DNA of 64,000 nucleotides, taken from NCBI GenBank assembly GCA_936450465.1, contig OW388297.1:50138630-50202629 (forward strand), read 5' to 3'. The stretch comes from Gibbula magus. Lineage: Eukaryota; Mollusca; Gastropoda; Trochida; Trochidae. Of the stretch, positions 24,342 through 38,511 are shown in pieces; within the stretch, counting starts at the first letter, position 1, and each line of letters opens with the position of its first letter. A model generated the notes under the pieces. The model saw nothing but the letters and a program-made list of their open reading frames with translations. It was not told where the DNA came from and did not search any database. A program made the translations under genes and the position numbers.

Positions 24342-27300
24342 CCATATTATCCACAGCTGAACAAAATTAATTAAGATTAAAAGAGCTGGTAGGAAAATTG
24401 CAAAACATATTATCATTATGTCTTTGAAAGGGTTAATGTTGATGGTGATGCTTATGCTTGTGATGGTGAAAGTGATAAACTTAATGATGATGTCATTGAT
24501 CTGATTCTTAATGTATTGTTATGAACTATAGAGAACATGACACATATGACTAAAAGGAAGGACGATCTTAAGTTCATGTCATTTCTGACATTTTTACTAA
24601 ATAGTTACTGAAATGTAATGCCATTTGAACTCGAATGCTCCGGAATGTGACTGCAAATGCAAAACTTACTGTTTTTCTACAAATTGCATAACATATAGAC
24701 GTTTTCTTATTCATTATAATAAATACTCGAAACAGTGACGCTATATCATGAATATGTGTAAATGAGAGTTTAACATTTTATATCACATATCAATGTGAAT
24801 TAATTCATAAATTTCACATTTGCACGTGTGCAGATCTTACAATGTACACATCATATTTGAGAAGCAATCAATGATTGTTTTTGCATTATTATTTTATTAT
24901 ATGTAAGTATAATGAGAGCGGATCATCCACGTTTGCCCTGTTTAGTGATTCAAATGATATATGCATTGAATCTGTGTTTTCATTCATGATGTCTGTACAT
25001 CAGTGCCAAAGTGAAGCTTAAGAAGGTTATAAATGTCTAGCGGTTAAGGTCTAGGAAAACATAATACCGTAGGATATTTTTATTTTCGCGATGACATGTG
25101 TCAATAAACTCGTGAGTAGTTTGGTGTTGACTGGGAGTTTATTGCTCCCTTGTGGAAACAAATATAAGTACCATCATGGTAAGTATGTAGGTAATTCAGT
25201 ATTGTCCAGCCTGTGAAACGGTTAAAGGGTCAGTCGGGTAAATATCTACATCGTACATGCACATAAGTGTGTATTGAACACTACATATATTGCAGTGCTC
25301 TCTTTTCTTTTCTCTTGTCACATAAAAAAACTTATAAGATGACAGGCGCTCAACATATAAGTATAAAATAATGATTTCACTGGAACTGCAATCATACTGC
25401 CAGGTGCCTAGAACACAAACAGAATTACCTTCACGTAATTGTTGTACTGAGAACAATAAAGTTAAACATAACCTTAAATTGTCAAAATTTAATTTTAAAA
25501 CGTCTATTTTTCTTTTTCTTGTCCTCTGATTCCGAACGCAATAAAATGGTTTGCTCCAATTACGCATTCCCTGAAAATGACCTACTTGCAAAATAAAATA
25601 AACTAACAAATAACAGTGCAAATAACTCTATTTTCACTGTGGCCAGTGATGATATAAACCAATTGTTTGACGTAGCAAATTCGCTTCTGACGTCCCATTG
25701 TTACTGTGTGTTACTGGATGTTTCTAGCGATTGCTTAACATGAAAACTACCCTGTTGTAGAGAAATTAGATGGAAAACATCATGTAATAAATACAATATC
25801 AGTCAATTCCTGACAAATACCATGTTTTTGAGGTAGGAAAGTTATATACTTTCACTCATGGCTGTGACACTCGAGAAAATATATTCTTTCTACCCCATGA
25901 TCTTTAAGTCGTGCGAAGATGACCGTTTGGGTAATGAGATTTTTTTTAAATATAGATTCTGAAATGTGAATGTTTCTGACTGAATTAAAATGTCAATTTT
26001 GTGAAAGTTAAAATCACAGTAAAAAGCGCTTTTGCTTGTTACAACAATTGCAGTCCAATTCCGCCTTTGGAAACATGGTGAGGTTACTGATTGTCGAACT
26101 CTGTTAAAGTTCGTTGCTGTACTGCAGAATCACTGTTAACGAATGTCCTAAAACATACACGGCTGTCAATTAGAGTGACAGAGTCAAGTTAGTTCGGTCA
26201 AGTTAGTTCAATAATGTAAATAATGTAGGATATTTTAGAAATATCTGGTTGTTGGTAGTTGATTGTTCGCAAGATGAAATACTTTGGCATTGATTATCAC
26301 CATTGCTTCAATATTCCTGTAAATAGTAATGTCTTGAATACATCAATGCCAAAGTAATGATTACAGAGTTGAGTGACTGGTCCATGATAACAGATGCAAA
26401 TATATAAACAAAATACACAGGACATCATATTGTTATTTATGAGATTTTCCTGTGACCACCATCACTTCTTTTTGAAAGAGTCTTTATCATACTTACAATA
26501 TATACTTGTGTAGGTCATCTGATACATATATGTTCAAATATACGGTAAAGTTGAAAAAAAACGAAATGAAATACTGACCAACATCTTCATTTTGAATTAC
26601 AGTAGTATTTCTTATGAATAAATATTTGTGAATGGTTGAAGAGTTATTTGTATGAAATGAATGTATCCAGTATCTAACATTGATGTTGAATTGCCTGTAT
26701 ATAATACAACTGTTCTTGTCAATTTGAGAATATTTAATATTTTTAAAGCAACATTTTATAGGTAATATAATGCTTCATCAGTGAGAAAGATCGTGATGTT
26801 AATATGATATTCTATTAAGGAATAGCTGAAATTGAAAATGAACATCGACACATTCGGTTACTGAATTAAAACAGATAATTATTAAATTAGATTGTTACTT
26901 TAAGAATCATGCTCTCCATCTTATTTTTTCGTCAGTTAACACGTCAATATTTGCTTCATAATGCACTAATTCATAATGAAGAGGATCGTTCTGGGCCTCT
27001 TTCAACAACAAAAAGACACAATCGTAAAGTAACCTTCATGTGATGTTACAGAATTGGAGTAAATTACCTTAGTAAAGGTTGATTATGCCAATCCAGGAAA
27101 TAGCAACTCCCAACTTAAATGTCCTTTGGTATTGCATGGAAATGGAATCGAACTCGTCTTTCCGTTTGATGATCAGACACTCTTCTGCTATCAAAGGTAT
27201 GTATCCTGAAAAAGGTAACAGAGTGTGTATCAATGTTGATTTCTATTTCCATTAATACACCTTAACCTTATATCTTTTTTGCACCAAGTAAGTGTCCTGT

Positions 27301-27747
27301 TAGTTCACACTGGTCGATTGCATAATATTTTGATGTCAAGGTTGTTTCAGTGGGACTGGATACTTATACAATTTTGATGGAAAAATGTAACATTATTATT
27401 TATTGGGCAATATACTATGTAATAGCGAAGCCCGTTCGATTGGATGACTTCTTGAAATGTTTGGAAAGTAAGTGAATTAAGGGTAGGCGTTGAGACCCCT
27501 GCAATGGACCATAAGCACAAGAAAACAACATTTTGCAGAAAGTAAAATCCAGAGTGACATCAAATATACCAGTTCTTCCCTTGGATTCCTTTAGCACAGA
27601 GAGATGAACATAATGCGGTATTGCATTATGCCACGTTTTGGGTACTACCTGACATAAATAATATCATAGTGTTATGCCAGTTGATACTCATCATGGAACA
27701 TACTGTCATTTCTATGAATCCCACGTGCTGCATTGAACTGGATACCA
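24342..27747. other. Unit B sequence, no gene seen
   Basis: Collinear with A 4,386-7,974. It keeps about 330 bp (26,065-26,405) that A has lost and C still has, and it lacks about 100 bp that A and C have near 5,341-5,460. The minus-strand frame at 25,196-25,621 has no support: A has no matching long frame. From about 27,527 to 27,740 B has sequence missing from A. Confidence 0.6.
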
Positions 27748-27751
27748 TTAA

Positions 27752-28035
27752 AGGGGCAGTAGCACGTTTTTTTGCTAAATTTATTTTTTTCAAATTTGCT
27801 TCTTATAATGATAGTTTGTGCCAATTAAATTTCCTTTAGAGGGTAAAACATCCTATTACACAAACCAATTATCCGTAGTAGTAATAACGGTGTTGCGTAT
27901 AAAAGAAATTTCATGGCGGCCATTTTATTGTGAACATATTTTGTTATTTCGAATGACAAAAATGGTCCCCATGGCTTTACTGAGCATATACATTTCATCG
28001 ACTTATTTGAGCGAAAAAAACGTGCTTCTGCCCCT
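27752..28035. mobile_element. TTAA-flanked MITE (family 1), unit B copy
   Basis: Ends AGGGGCAGTAGCACG and CGTGCTTCTGCCCCT between TTAA at 27,748-27,751 and 28,036-28,039. Copy A has a single TTAA at 7,975-7,978 in otherwise matching sequence, a clean empty site. The 284-bp body has no real ORF; the small frames on both strands come from its near-palindromic structure. Confidence 0.92.
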
Positions 28036-28528
28036 TTAAGAGTCAATTAGAGTACATAGACTTCTCTTGCAGCTGCAATCATCAACTGATCAAATGCTCT
28101 GCTCCAAATAGAAACGTTTTAATGTCCTCAGGGACTGCATAATGAGTTATCCATTACAATATGTGAGAAATGAGGAACAATACTTGGACAGGTATGAATC
28201 AATTGAAGACTTAACATTTTCGATGGCCACAGATAAACCATCCCATTTTTGTATGAATAACCATAGCCAATAAAGATTAAAGTGCGTTGTATTCAGTTCA
28301 TCACAACCAGTTTCACCTATATATGTATGGTGTCCAACTAAACTCATATCACAATAACTTTAGCATGAAACAATGACTTGTTATGTGTTTTCAGTGTTTA
28401 CTACGAATTTGAGTACAAATGAAATTAGTTAGGGAATACGAACACTGTTTCTCTTCATCTTAGTAAGTAACCACTGCTAGATCTTGCCTCAGGAACGTTC
28501 TGAAGAACTGAGGCATGTAAATGTATTT

Positions 28529-28613
28529 AAGAAATATATTTCATAATGTGTTTGTTCACTGGCTTATAAATGGTTCGAAAGGTGCAGGTTAAACTGGTAT
28601 AAATGCCGGAGCT
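28529..28613. mobile_element. Remnant of fold-back element E7 in unit B
   Basis: Matches the left hairpin arm and loop of A 8,472-8,553, then joins directly to sequence that in A lies beyond 9,110. The second hairpin arm and the body are missing. Confidence 0.7.
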
Positions 28614-31600
28614 ATATATATACAAATTTAACGTTCATGATCTGTTCTTGCAGTTATCTGCTTCTGTAATTATTATTACATATAAGAGCTTATTGTTCAG
28701 CTTATTAAAAAGAGAGTTTCAAAGCTGAGTCATCCCATTTTGTTGATGTTCTTATGCCGTCGTATCATAACAAGTTGTTTGGAACTATTCTCGGACCAGC
28801 TGTATACGACCCTTTAATAAGTGCAACGGTAAAGATATCACTGCACCAGCCAACATGTACACCAAGAACAGTAATGAAGGTAATGCACGCTCTAAAGAAA
28901 ATTCCATACATCTAATTGCCTTGGGCGCAAAACACCACTGCCTTCTAAACGAATAATCATTAAACTATTTATTAGGATTGGTAGTTCAAAACAACTTCAC
29001 GAAGATGAAAAGCATGTTAATTACATAGCAAGTGATACGCATCATCCACGTTGGAGTGACGAATAGTGAAGGCTTGAATGAATCAAGATGGAATATTCAT
29101 AAGTTCTTTAACAGCTCTGACATAACACTTGTTCGATAAGCCTCTGCCTTCACATGAAACAAGACTGATGCGAGAAGGAAAACATTCTGTGCTTTCTGTA
29201 AAAACATCGGTCGGTAGGCAGAAAAGCTAATGCCTTGAAACAATAGGAATTAGGTAACGCTGTTAGGAAGTGCTTGTCGGACGAGTAGATGGAGCTTATC
29301 GCGAGAGATAGGTCGGCAGATAGGCAGGACTGGATGAGATAGGGTAAATAGTTGAGAATAAGTTGTCCACCATTGGTTTAAAGTCAATAGCTATTTGCTG
29401 TGTTTGCCGGAGTGAAAGGTTGTACTGGTAATGGAGAAAGCAGATACATTATTGATATATTGAACTAGAGTGTTGCAGTTGATTTTGTATGGTATTTTGA
29501 AATGGATATCCTAGCGTTAACTGTGTAAATATCTCATAAGAAATGAGCGTAGCTTACATGGGACAGGTTATCTTTACTCTTCGTGAAATCTAGATACCAC
29601 AGTTAATACAGATATTGCCGGTGCATTATACTACTACTATTTATATTGAATATATGAATGTGTATTGTTTGTTACTTAAGCTACTGCTTTTATTTCTTCT
29701 ACTTCTGCCACTACAACAACTACTACTATTACTTTTACTTTGCTTCTTCTATTACAACTACTACATTTAACATTTCTACTTACATTCACAGGGGCGTGTA
29801 TCGCTTAGAAACACCGTTTGGAAGACATATACCTATATGTACCCTACCCTTTTAGTATATAAAAGGAAAGGGATGTAACGACCAAACTACCCCATACACA
29901 TTCAAAGTCATATTTCGCAATAAAAACTATTTTATGGCACAGACGATGACTACGGTACGAAAGCGAAAGCCTACGTTCTCGCTAGAAGGCCCGGAAAGCT
30001 GAATATGGGATATCTGGGCCAACTGAATGTCAAGGTAAAAACCTAATCTGTACAAGTCTTTTACTAATATTTTACTTCAGTAGCCATTACTATTTTCTAC
30101 TTGTACTTTGAATCCTTCAGTCTGATTTGCTACTGTAACAGCATCTCTTCCACTACTACTTCTACTACGACTTATATACATAGTAAAACTTATGTCTGTC
30201 ACATGCGCCCTTTGTTCTGTGACGTCATAGAAAGACAACGTCATAAATATCCCATGATGATCACTGAATAGTGTGAATCCAAAAATGTTTCGCCTTTGTT
30301 GTTTATGTATATATATATATATAAGCAAATTACAAAAAAAAAACAAATTGGTTTTGTGTATTTTGGATTTGTTAGATAATGACAGAGTGCTAAACATTTG
30401 AAAACAAATGGAGCTAAATATAATGTAGAAAATAAAGTCAGATTTTTCTACAGAATCATTATTTTTCACTACAACATTGTTTCATGCCGGAAGGCAATTG
30501 TAAATAAGTTTTTAAAATCAAATTCCAAAGAGCAAACTATTGATATAGAGAACACGAAAGATGTTTCTAAGCTTTAAATTATTTGTGAGTGTAATCGTAG
30601 AAAACAAATCTCATTTATATTTTAGCTGTAATTTGGTTTAACACAGTATACAGACTTACTTTCGTTAGCAAACATGCTCTCCTAATGAGACCCATTATAT
30701 TCCCAAATAAGTAAGAAACGAACAAAATGGTAGACAAGCAAATCCATGATTGATTTATTTTTGAACAGTGTTGATCGTGGTCGGTTCTGACAAAACAGAA
30801 AACTGGATTCTCATTCATCAAATACGAGTTAATTGCACGGAGAGTGTCAGCGAGGAGTAACAACTGCATGTATACACTGTCTATGCATTGTCACTGCTGG
30901 TTTTGCATTGGCATGGAAGTTTACTGTAATTACTGACAAGGGAACAAAATCATGGATTATTATCTGGATTGGGGCATCAATTTTGTGAGCGCAGACAGAC
31001 ATGAGATAAATTCTGACTTTGTTATTTTTTCGCTGATTTGAGGTTGACTTTTGAATAATGAATGAACAACTTTGTTCTCTGAGTGCACACAAGGCGTTGT
31101 AGCATGCAATGAGCATGTGATTATATGTAGATGGATTGTAGATTGGATGTAGATGTTTAGATGAGATGAGCTGTCTGTTAAAATGATGAATGGCACACAC
31201 AGTGTTTACTTGTGTAAACCATGTTATTCGAAGATATGGTGATTCAGGCCACTCCTCATATAATGTGGTTAATATTATGTAAGAATACATGTTCCATCCT
31301 ACACGGACATGTACATAGATGCACTGAATAATATAAATGTGTAAAAAGTTTACTACGCACACGAATTCAAGCACTACTGTGTTTATATATGAGTGTTTAT
31401 TTTCAATGTTTATCTTCATTTTGTAAGCGCTTATGATATCGCAAACAATCCAAATCTATCCTTAATTTGCCTTGCATTGGTACATTTTCAAAAGAAAGGA
31501 TATTATAGTTTGAAATATAAAAAAGATGAAAACTACATAAAAACGAGCAGATGAAGGGCATAATTTAAAACTAAATGCCAAAATGGTATTTTCAATATAT

Positions 31601-33985
31601 ATATTGAATACATTATTCCAATAAACATGTAACATGGAAATACAATATCAAGGACCTAAATGTTGATGAACAAATCACCTTCCCATACACATGCATATGA
31701 ACATGACATCGAACATGAGTAAATGGTGTTCTCTCTTATAAGAGCTTAATTTATGCTTTCTTTCACAATAATACCATCAGCTCACCGGAGCTTGTCAAAA
31801 CATCCGTTCAGCCACTCTCAGACACTGCGAAATAGCATTCCCTGTAGTCACGGGGGTCTGTTAAATCTCTTAAGACTCTAGTGCTACTTTAAGTAAGCTT
31901 TCCTCACGACTATCTATCAGCTTAAACAACTTATTTCCGTAAAAATTAAGACAAGATAACATGGCCTCCACCTAAGTGCGTTGTGTTGTATCGTGATTTT
32001 CTGTTTACCTGATGTGAGATAACAGGAGAAGGTGAGATATATTTTCGAAATGCTGTAAACAGACATGGAATTAGATGTACGTTATCAGGATTATCGGAAA
32101 TAGATACAACACGAGTTGGGAGAGGTGCAGAAACATCCATCATAATGTACTGGAATCAATCAACACTTTGTCAGATAATGCCATTTATATTGCTGTTGTT
32201 GTACATACGATTAATGTATTATTATATAATTGAGAACAAATATTCTGTTCTCTCAGTGATATAAAAACCCTCTATCAAGCAACAGTGGCTGTAACCTTTT
32301 TGTATCGTTGTTATTAACTCCTTAATGTCAGGTTCAACTCTTCCCATATGTCAACGCATCAATTCTTCTATTCCGGTCACTGTCACTAGTTCAGGCGAAT
32401 ATCTGCACATGTGCAGACGCAACATCCAATTTTCCAAATCAAGAGACTGCCATAGGTTTACCAGGGCAGCTGCTGTGACTACTAACGAGGTAACACGAGC
32501 ATCTTTGAATTCAGTGTGCAAAGGGGAAGATAGTTAAAAAGTGTCGTTAGAACCAGAGGCTTATTGTATGACGTAATTGAACTAAATTGAGATGATACAA
32601 AGCTGTTTTCTCACCCCATAGCACCTTTCCAATAATGTGAAATTGCAAAGGTCTTACAGAGTATCTTTGTTTTCGAATGTATTTATAGGCAATTGGGCGA
32701 AAATTACATTACCTTAAAGAAGAACATATTGATTGGAAGGGCTGGCTGTAAGTGGATGAACCACAGGGTATTTGCACACAGGGCACGGACACAGATGGCA
32801 AAACTGAAGGTTTACTTTCTTTTGAGACATTTTACAAGTCGGAATGAATTCTGCCTGATTTTTTTAGACAAAAGAGCTTTTTAATATGAGACACAGGGAT
32901 AAGAAAATTACACGAATTTTATCAAATCGAAATAAAATTAAAATGTATATGCATGAGTTATTACCCCAAAGTTGTTTTTCTTTGCAAAAATCAAAATCGA
33001 TAAATTTGTGCTGCTTTTTGATAATTGTTTAACCTACCTAAATCCAGGTCTTCAGGACGTATGTAGTAACTTATTATTATCTCAACTGATTATTTTAATG
33101 AAAACAGATGGGTTGCTGTCAAATGTTCAGTCATGCAGTGAATAATGGCTTGTAGTTTATATTTGGTTTAAACATATTTTATTTCATTCAAGAAATGGAT
33201 TGGTAAATAAAAGCTTAAATAAATTACAGCTCCGTTTATTTTTGGAAGGCATAAATGAACATAGTGCAGACAACATAATAAAAACACTTGTATATCAACT
33301 TCTTTTCATCTGATGATGGAAGAAGCATTAAGTCCTAATCGCCGTGTATGTTCACAATAAATAAGTTGTTATAAGGGATATCTTGCTTTTCTTATGTATG
33401 CATATATGTTCATTTGATATGACATGGCTCTTGTGGAAATCAAAACGATCTTACACTAAATTACATTGATACGCACATAAAATATCGTTCACATCAAGAA
33501 TAGATTAGAAATAGGAGAAACACTTTAAACTTACATGATTACTCACTCTCCATATAATGCTATAACAAGAATAGAACACAGTTTGCTTACTATGTATACA
33601 AACAACCTTTCAGATCTGATTTGATCTTATTCTAACCATATTCTGTGTATTAACTGTCGTGATGCTTTGATGGTATGTTTCCATGGAAACAATGTAATCT
33701 AAATTAACCGTAGTATGTTGTTAATAGGTTTTCAACACATTTGCACTGCTGGATTCGAATATGTTATTTTCTGAGTAATTAAACCCGAGTAGCCACTGAT
33801 AATAATATTATAGTGGTTATTCAACACACGAAACACACTTTACAGAATCGATTTATTGTCATATAAGTTAATATTTTAGCACTATTCCTATGAAGCGATT
33901 GGATGAGGTTATATTTGTCAACTCAATATAACTCTGATTGTACATTATTTAAAGTGGTCGCTTAGATATCAATCCTCCAGGTATA
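28614..33985. other. Right part of unit B, no gene seen
   Basis: Matches A 9,110-15,660 with increasing divergence. The stretch 29,790-30,475 is unrelated to A: it includes a TATAAAAGG motif near 29,861 and a short TA run near 30,308. The 190-codon minus-strand frame at 30,847-31,419 has no counterpart in A 11,570-12,100 and looks like random AT-rich translation. CTA/CAA triplets occur at 29,690-29,770. Confidence 0.55.
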
Positions 33986-33990
33986 TAAAT

Positions 33991-34350
33991 AACATGTTTA
34001 TTAAACGAGTGAATGGTTTGGTATTTTAACGAGCGAAAGCGAGTTAAATACCGATGCCATTCACGAGTTTCATAAACATGTTATCCAAAGGGACAGAGTT
34101 TAGTATTTATTTATTACTCAATGATGTAAATAGTGCTAAATTGCAAGAAAATCGTTGTTAGTGACGCTCACTTGCAAATAGGTCATCCGCTATTGCAGTC
34201 GCGTGGCCCACATTGTGACGTCAACCAAAAACGACTATGACGTCACGCCCCGATTATGACGTTACGGCAGCACGCGGTGGTATCACACATGTGTGTAACC
34301 AACTCAATGTTAACTAATGAGTGATCTCACCACGGTTGAGTAATAAATAC
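33991..34350. mobile_element. Hairpin-capped fold-back element E2
   Basis: The hairpin at 33,991-34,082 (AACATGTTTATT ... AAACATGTT) has GCGAAAGC at its tip (34,033-34,040). A second inverted pair follows: AGTATTTATTTATTACTCA (34,102-34,120) and TTGAGTAATAAATAC (34,336-34,350). Two TGACGTCA (34,216 and 34,238), a TGACGTTA (34,257) and a palindromic ACACATGTGTGT lie in the core. Unit A lacks the element near 15,675. No ORF. Confidence 0.72.
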
Positions 34351-34592
34351 GAATTATATGGACAACTGGTTCCTTCATTTCGAAGTTGAATTAGTATTTA
34401 TAAGATAAATAGTTGCGTTACACTTAAAGTAAAGGGATGTAACGAGGTGAACACCAAAAGTCCGTTTGAAATTATTCTTCAGAATGTTTGCATCATATTA
34501 TCCTTCACTAGTAGATACCACGTCACAGCCAATACATTTTTATAACACATTGTAATAAAATTATAAATCAGGCTAACGCCGTCGGTTTTAAA

Positions 34593-35335
34593 CTAAATTT
34601 GCGGGTGTTGAATAGCAATGAATCCCGGAAATTTTACAAACGCAACTAGTTATCGATATTGTAACATGACCGTTATTGATAAGGCGTTTTGAAACGAACT
34701 CTCTTTTTGCGTACCTATCTCTGAGTGGAAAGGACTTTGCGACTGTTCCATTTTTGTTAGAGGTGTGGTCAGGTCAAAACAAATGTAAATACTCGGCATA
34801 ATATGTACATTAGCAACAATTTACACATAAGCTCAAACAGTGTCACTCAACTATGTTCACTTCATAATATTCACGTATCCTTTCAGATGGCGATAAACAT
34901 TTATCTACGACATCAACACAGTAAAAGACCTAGGGAAAAAATCTTAAACTTGCCCTAACCCATTGTGACAATGACGCTAGCATTGTGACGTCAAAACGGT
35001 TGATCACTATGACGTCATGCCATGGCAACGGTATTCGGTAAACATAGCCGCATGGACGAAGGCGTCAAACTTGGACAAATCATACTTGTTGAAAACATTT
35101 TAGTTACTTGAAACTAATAAATTTTGAGAGTTATTTGTGACCTATACTGCTATACACAAGTAAGAAAATGACAATGCCACCTGTCAAATTTGAGTAAGGA
35201 GCACATATTAAGGGAAATAGAAACAATAAATTTTGAGTCGAGCCGAATCTTGTGAACACGATGTATACGTTGCGGTGATTCGCCCCAAGTAATTTGCGGG
35301 TATTCATTGTAATTCAACACCGGCAAATCAACCAA
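34593..35335. mobile_element. Probable TIR element E5 with CRE pair
   Basis: Imperfect inverted arms around 34,595-34,640 and 35,293-35,335 share GGTGTTGAAT and CAATGAAT. The core has TGACGTCA at 34,986 and 35,010, in a context (ATTGTGACGTCA, ACTATGACGTCA) shared with E2. ACCAATCAG lies at the right end. Unit A lacks this about 1-kb stretch. The exact ends are uncertain. Confidence 0.5.
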
Positions 35336-35804
35336 TCAGAATCAAGGATACACCGAAATCATGTTACAATTCATTTTAAAATTAGGAGGAGTGTTCAGTA
35401 TATGAATTGTTACAAACCACAACTCTGAACTATTATACTTGTGAATATATACTAAGGTGTGAAAGAAACGTTTTGTTCGATGTAATTTAACTTATTCTAA
35501 AGCAACAAGGACAAAACAATGTAACTGGTAGGTATTCATTAGATTGACACGTTTGACACATGTTACACACGGGGTTAAAAACATAGGTTGAAAATAAAAG
35601 ATTTTATACTGCTGCGAAAAACCAAGCTAATATGTCTACGATTGGTCTTGACTGAGGTTGTCAAGCGTCTGATGACGTCAACACGATGAATTCATTCTTG
35701 GAGAGGTCATGGGTCATAGCCTGTTTGGCAAATAGTTGATTTTCTCTCCCCTGAATCAGGTTTTTTAGGTGATTCCACAAGTGTGTAGATAGGGCGGCCA
35801 TGAT

Positions 35805-36215
35805 TATGCTTGATTCGTTTAAGCGGCGTATACACCGACCACGTGTCCGGCGTACGCCGTTCCTGGACCCGGCTGAAGTTGAACCAAGTGTATCGGCGTA
35901 CAGACAGGAAGACGTCATCATCCCTCAAACTAGCTTAAATAAATAGTCATTTATATCAAACAAGTATGTTTTTGGAATGATTTCAAAACATGTGTTAATA
36001 TTTTATTAACGTGTGATGCATTGTTTTAAAGAACCAAAAATATTTTAAAATAAATCAGTCAACTGTCATATTGTCAAAAGCAAATTCATTAAAAAAAGGT
36101 TATTGAATGTCGCAAGGATAACATTTGTCCGCCATTACACGCCGCCTTCGCCGGTCATTTCCAACCGGTGCATTTGGCATACGCCGGGTAGTGCGCCTGG
36201 TCTCGAATCAAGCAT
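35805..36215. mobile_element. CpG-rich TIR element in unit C
   Basis: Ends TATGCTTGATTCG and CGAATCAAGCATA, with GC- and CpG-rich sequence near both ends that stands out from the AT-rich surroundings (GCGGCGTATACACCG at left, matching complement at right). Units A and B lack it at the matching place (about 150). I could not define a target duplication. The minus-strand frames at 35,661-35,928 run across the insertion edge and are not genes. Confidence 0.65.
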
Positions 36216-37282
36216 AGCCCAAGACAAGACGATCCTAATCTGTTCCCATCTCTCGTTCTGCTGAAGTTAGCGATGGTATTTATTATGTGGTATTTTGTGA
36301 TGACACTTGACACTTAGTTTTAATTCTGATGTGCAAACAGAGAAGTTTAACCTTTTACCAATGTCAAGTGAACATTTGGTGTTTTTATGAGCAGTTGGCC
36401 AGAACTCAACTTTGTGACAATAACGTTGGGACTACATACGTTGAACTTATTTTGGATTTTTCAGGAATATATCTTATGTTTAAAACAGATAGTTTCTTTC
36501 GCAGGTCAGTATACACAAGATAGTGTAAAATTACAATGTGAACATAAACTATGTTAACTTTATTGACATTTTTGTGGTTGATGATTTAGTTTAAAATCGT
36601 GAGCTTTGATATCGATATTTTAAAAAATTATTGATAACTCTTTGCAAGAGATTAGTTTTGTGACACATTTTTAAATAATCTAATCTTGTACAGGTCCACG
36701 GTAAAAACGCATATTCTGGATCATCTGTCCAGTGGACTCCCAAGTAAATTTGTGTACGATGTGCAGAAAGAAAGTGTTTCTAATTGTTCTGAATCTGTTT
36801 GTTGTCAAAGTAAAATATCTTGTTGGATGCTTAGTTGTACATCAAAGTATAGAGTTTTTGGGATATTAAGTAGTAAAACATCAGTTGGAAAAGCCGAACA
36901 TAATTGTATTTGTTAGCCTAACAGTACAAGACATGATATCAATTAAAGTGCATACGAGTAAGACATAGATTGCCTATTCATTAACCAATGTCTTCGCATG
37001 AAAGCAACATAAACTATAAGACTTTCCTTGCAATATGTCTTACAAATAAAATCACATTGTAATTTTACAAACTATTTTGATATGGGGTCCATTGGACCCC
37101 GTTTTGTCCACAATGAATAATGGTCTTGTTTTAGCAGAAATGTCACTCCTATACTCCACTACTACTGGCTATCTCAGATGCTCTCAATACTCAGTGCGTC
37201 GACGTCATGAGACGGTCTTGCGATCATAACCCCGATGGTGGATGAAGCATCGTTTGTTTGTTGCTGGTTGCAAGTTTCCAGT

Positions 37283-37396
37283 CCAGGGCCCGTATTTCCG
37301 AAGCTCCCTTAACGTTAAGATAGTCGTAAGTGTCATACATTAACATTGGCTTACGACAATCTTAGCACTAAAACAGCTCCAAAAATATGGGCCCTG
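37283..37396. mobile_element. 114-bp palindromic MITE, CCAGGGCCC ends
   Basis: The ends CCAGGGCCC and GGGCCCTGG are followed inward by imperfectly matching arms (AACGTTAAGATAGTCGTAAG against CTTACGACAATCTTAGCAC). The pattern recalls short hAT-type MITEs common in aquatic invertebrates, but no clean 8-bp duplication is visible. Confidence 0.6.
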
Positions 37397-38511
37397 GCTC
37401 CCAGGCATATAGGTTCCCCAAGACGGTTACGCAATATTACATACAATAAAATTGATGGTGTTCCACGGGACCCCACCAGGGATCCCAGTGGACCCAAACC
37501 TGGTTTTCGCGTATACACACTTTGTCGCAACAGAAGAGTGATTGATGTGTGAGGATAACTTTGCCTATGAAACTGGTAAATAGCCAATGGACGCTAAAAT
37601 ACCTGCATAACATTAACAGTTAAGCAATGAACTGAAAGAACAATATTAATTCTGAGACCATTTATCATTATTTCAAAAAGTAGGGAAGAATTTTATTTAA
37701 TCATATTTTTCTTTCAATCCAGGTGTATCACTAGATGTATTGAGATCGCAGGGTTTGGAGCAAGACGACGATTTATAAACCTGAGATATATCATGTTTGA
37801 AGGTACAATCACATAGATACGTTGAACGTAAATGTTTTTTTTTAAAAACAAAGGATCCTTCATTTAGGAGTTATTGAACATAATTCTCATATACATTAGG
37901 TGAAAAAGGTTCTTTGAAAAACTCACTTTTTCCACTTCTAACCCAAGACATAATTTTGCATAACATAACATGTGCGTGAGAAAATCTAAAAACCTTTCAA
38001 AGTTTTCGATTAGATCTTTTCAACTTGAAGCATGGTTGTTGTTATCAAACCGACTATCCAGTACACAAGTTACCCCTGACCTCTGTCTGGTCCGTATATG
38101 CATTAACTAACACAAGCGATAGAACGGGTGAGAGTCTACTGCGGTTATCGGTTCCGAACATTAATATCTACACCGATTGATCAGTGTTGGAACAACTATG
38201 TTTTCGATTTCTATCTTAGGTCACACAGATAGGTCACACTTGTATGTCATAAATCAAGAAATGACAGATATACGCCAACTGTACCGTCTCCACCCAATAG
38301 GAAACAATGGTATTAAATGAATGACTTTGATATAATGAACATATTAAGGAGTTAGTAGGGATATAGTCATTAAGATATATTGGCGTCATTTGGAAATGTC
38401 TAGCTCGTATCTGCAGATAAATGTGCGCAGAGGCTACTACGCCATCGAGTACCAATAATGCACGTCAAATGTATGCAAGTACATCAGACTTGAAACTCAT
38501 TTCTCTTTTAA

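Larger units (their letters stand above)
15963..35640. repeat. Tandem segmental duplication, unit B
   Basis: Head-to-tail copy of unit A starting at the recurrence of the window's first bases. It is about 3.7 kb longer than A, mostly through the 4-kb element at 20,333-24,335, with further insertions at 27,752-28,035, 33,991-34,350 and about 34,430-35,390. B lacks the TAA-flanked MITE at A 7,198 and most of E7. It also differs from A at 29,790-30,475, where the sequence is unrelated to A 10,820-11,240. No gene is evident. Confidence 0.93.

Noticed and set aside
29840..29880. TATAAAAGG motif as a core promoter
   Set aside because: Single motif in AT-rich DNA with no adjacent gene or recognisable start region.
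30847..31419. 190-codon minus-strand ORF, longest in the window
   Set aside because: The orthologous stretch of unit A has no matching frame, and the composition is that of AT-rich noise.
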